Of a stretch of 6,550 nt of DNA, positions 6,509 through 6,550 are shown one piece after another. Under the pieces are notes generated by a model. It had not been told where the DNA came from, made no database searches, and worked only from the letters and a program-made list of their open reading frames with translations. Within the stretch, counting starts at the first letter, position 1, and every line of letters starts with the position of its first letter. Origin of the DNA: Gemmataceae bacterium (GTDB lineage: Bacteria; Planctomycetota; Planctomycetia; Gemmatales; Gemmataceae); the NCBI GenBank assembly GCA_947490035.1, contig CANLGS010000247.1, positions 1 through 6,550 on the forward strand, written 5' to 3'. Both the position numbers and the translations under genes were made by a program.

Positions 6509-6550
6509 ACGAAATGGCGGTGCGGAAAAACACCCCTCAACTTGGGAAAA

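Noticed and set aside
1..6550. CRISPR array, tRNA or rRNA genes, toxin-antitoxin or phage genes
   Set aside because: I saw no regularly spaced direct repeats, no tRNA or rRNA sequence and no recognisable proteins of these kinds on either strand.

Overview
The window looks like chromosomal DNA of a planctomycete, probably of the Gemmata group. The evidence is high-GC coding sequence, a secreted protein built from Calx-beta and SdrD-B-like modules, a DUF1559 gene piece, and a type B succinate dehydrogenase. The lineage is inferred from gene content and is not proven.

Layout, left to right. Bases 1 to about 119 have no recognisable gene and end at an abrupt break in protein similarity. From about 120 to 1643 (+) runs the 5'-incomplete reading frame of a multidomain extracellular protein: one partial and one complete Calx-beta repeat, an SdrD-B-like module with an acidic loop, and a C-terminal domain of lower GC with an NCH...HS arrangement that suggests a papain-like or NlpC/P60-like cysteine fold. 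From 1783 to 2463 (+) lies a membrane-anchored protein of unknown function. It converges on the succinate dehydrogenase genes on the minus strand: sdhC (5385 to 4582) and then sdhA (4425 to 2509). These encode the di-heme cytochrome b anchor and the flavoprotein subunit. The iron-sulfur subunit gene sdhB, usually the third gene of this type B operon, is not in the window. Nearly all of the 156-bp gap between sdhC and sdhA is taken up by a 113-nt near-perfect palindrome.

The right end (about 5429 to 6495, minus strand) is a mosaic of three gene pieces joined end to end in different frames: the N-terminus of a probable transposase with a good ribosome binding site, an internal piece of a DUF1559 protein, and a DUF2306 membrane protein lacking its N-terminus. 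The junctions are sharp, at about 6311-6321 and 5999-6003. With the break near 120, this points to repeated rearrangement (mobile-element activity) or to assembly chimerism. The sequence alone does not decide between these.

How the genes work together: sdhC and sdhA belong to one respiratory complex and are co-oriented. The other genes show no clear functional link to them. The most novel items are the Cys/His domain on the Calx-beta protein, the palindrome inside the sdh operon, and the gene-fragment mosaic.
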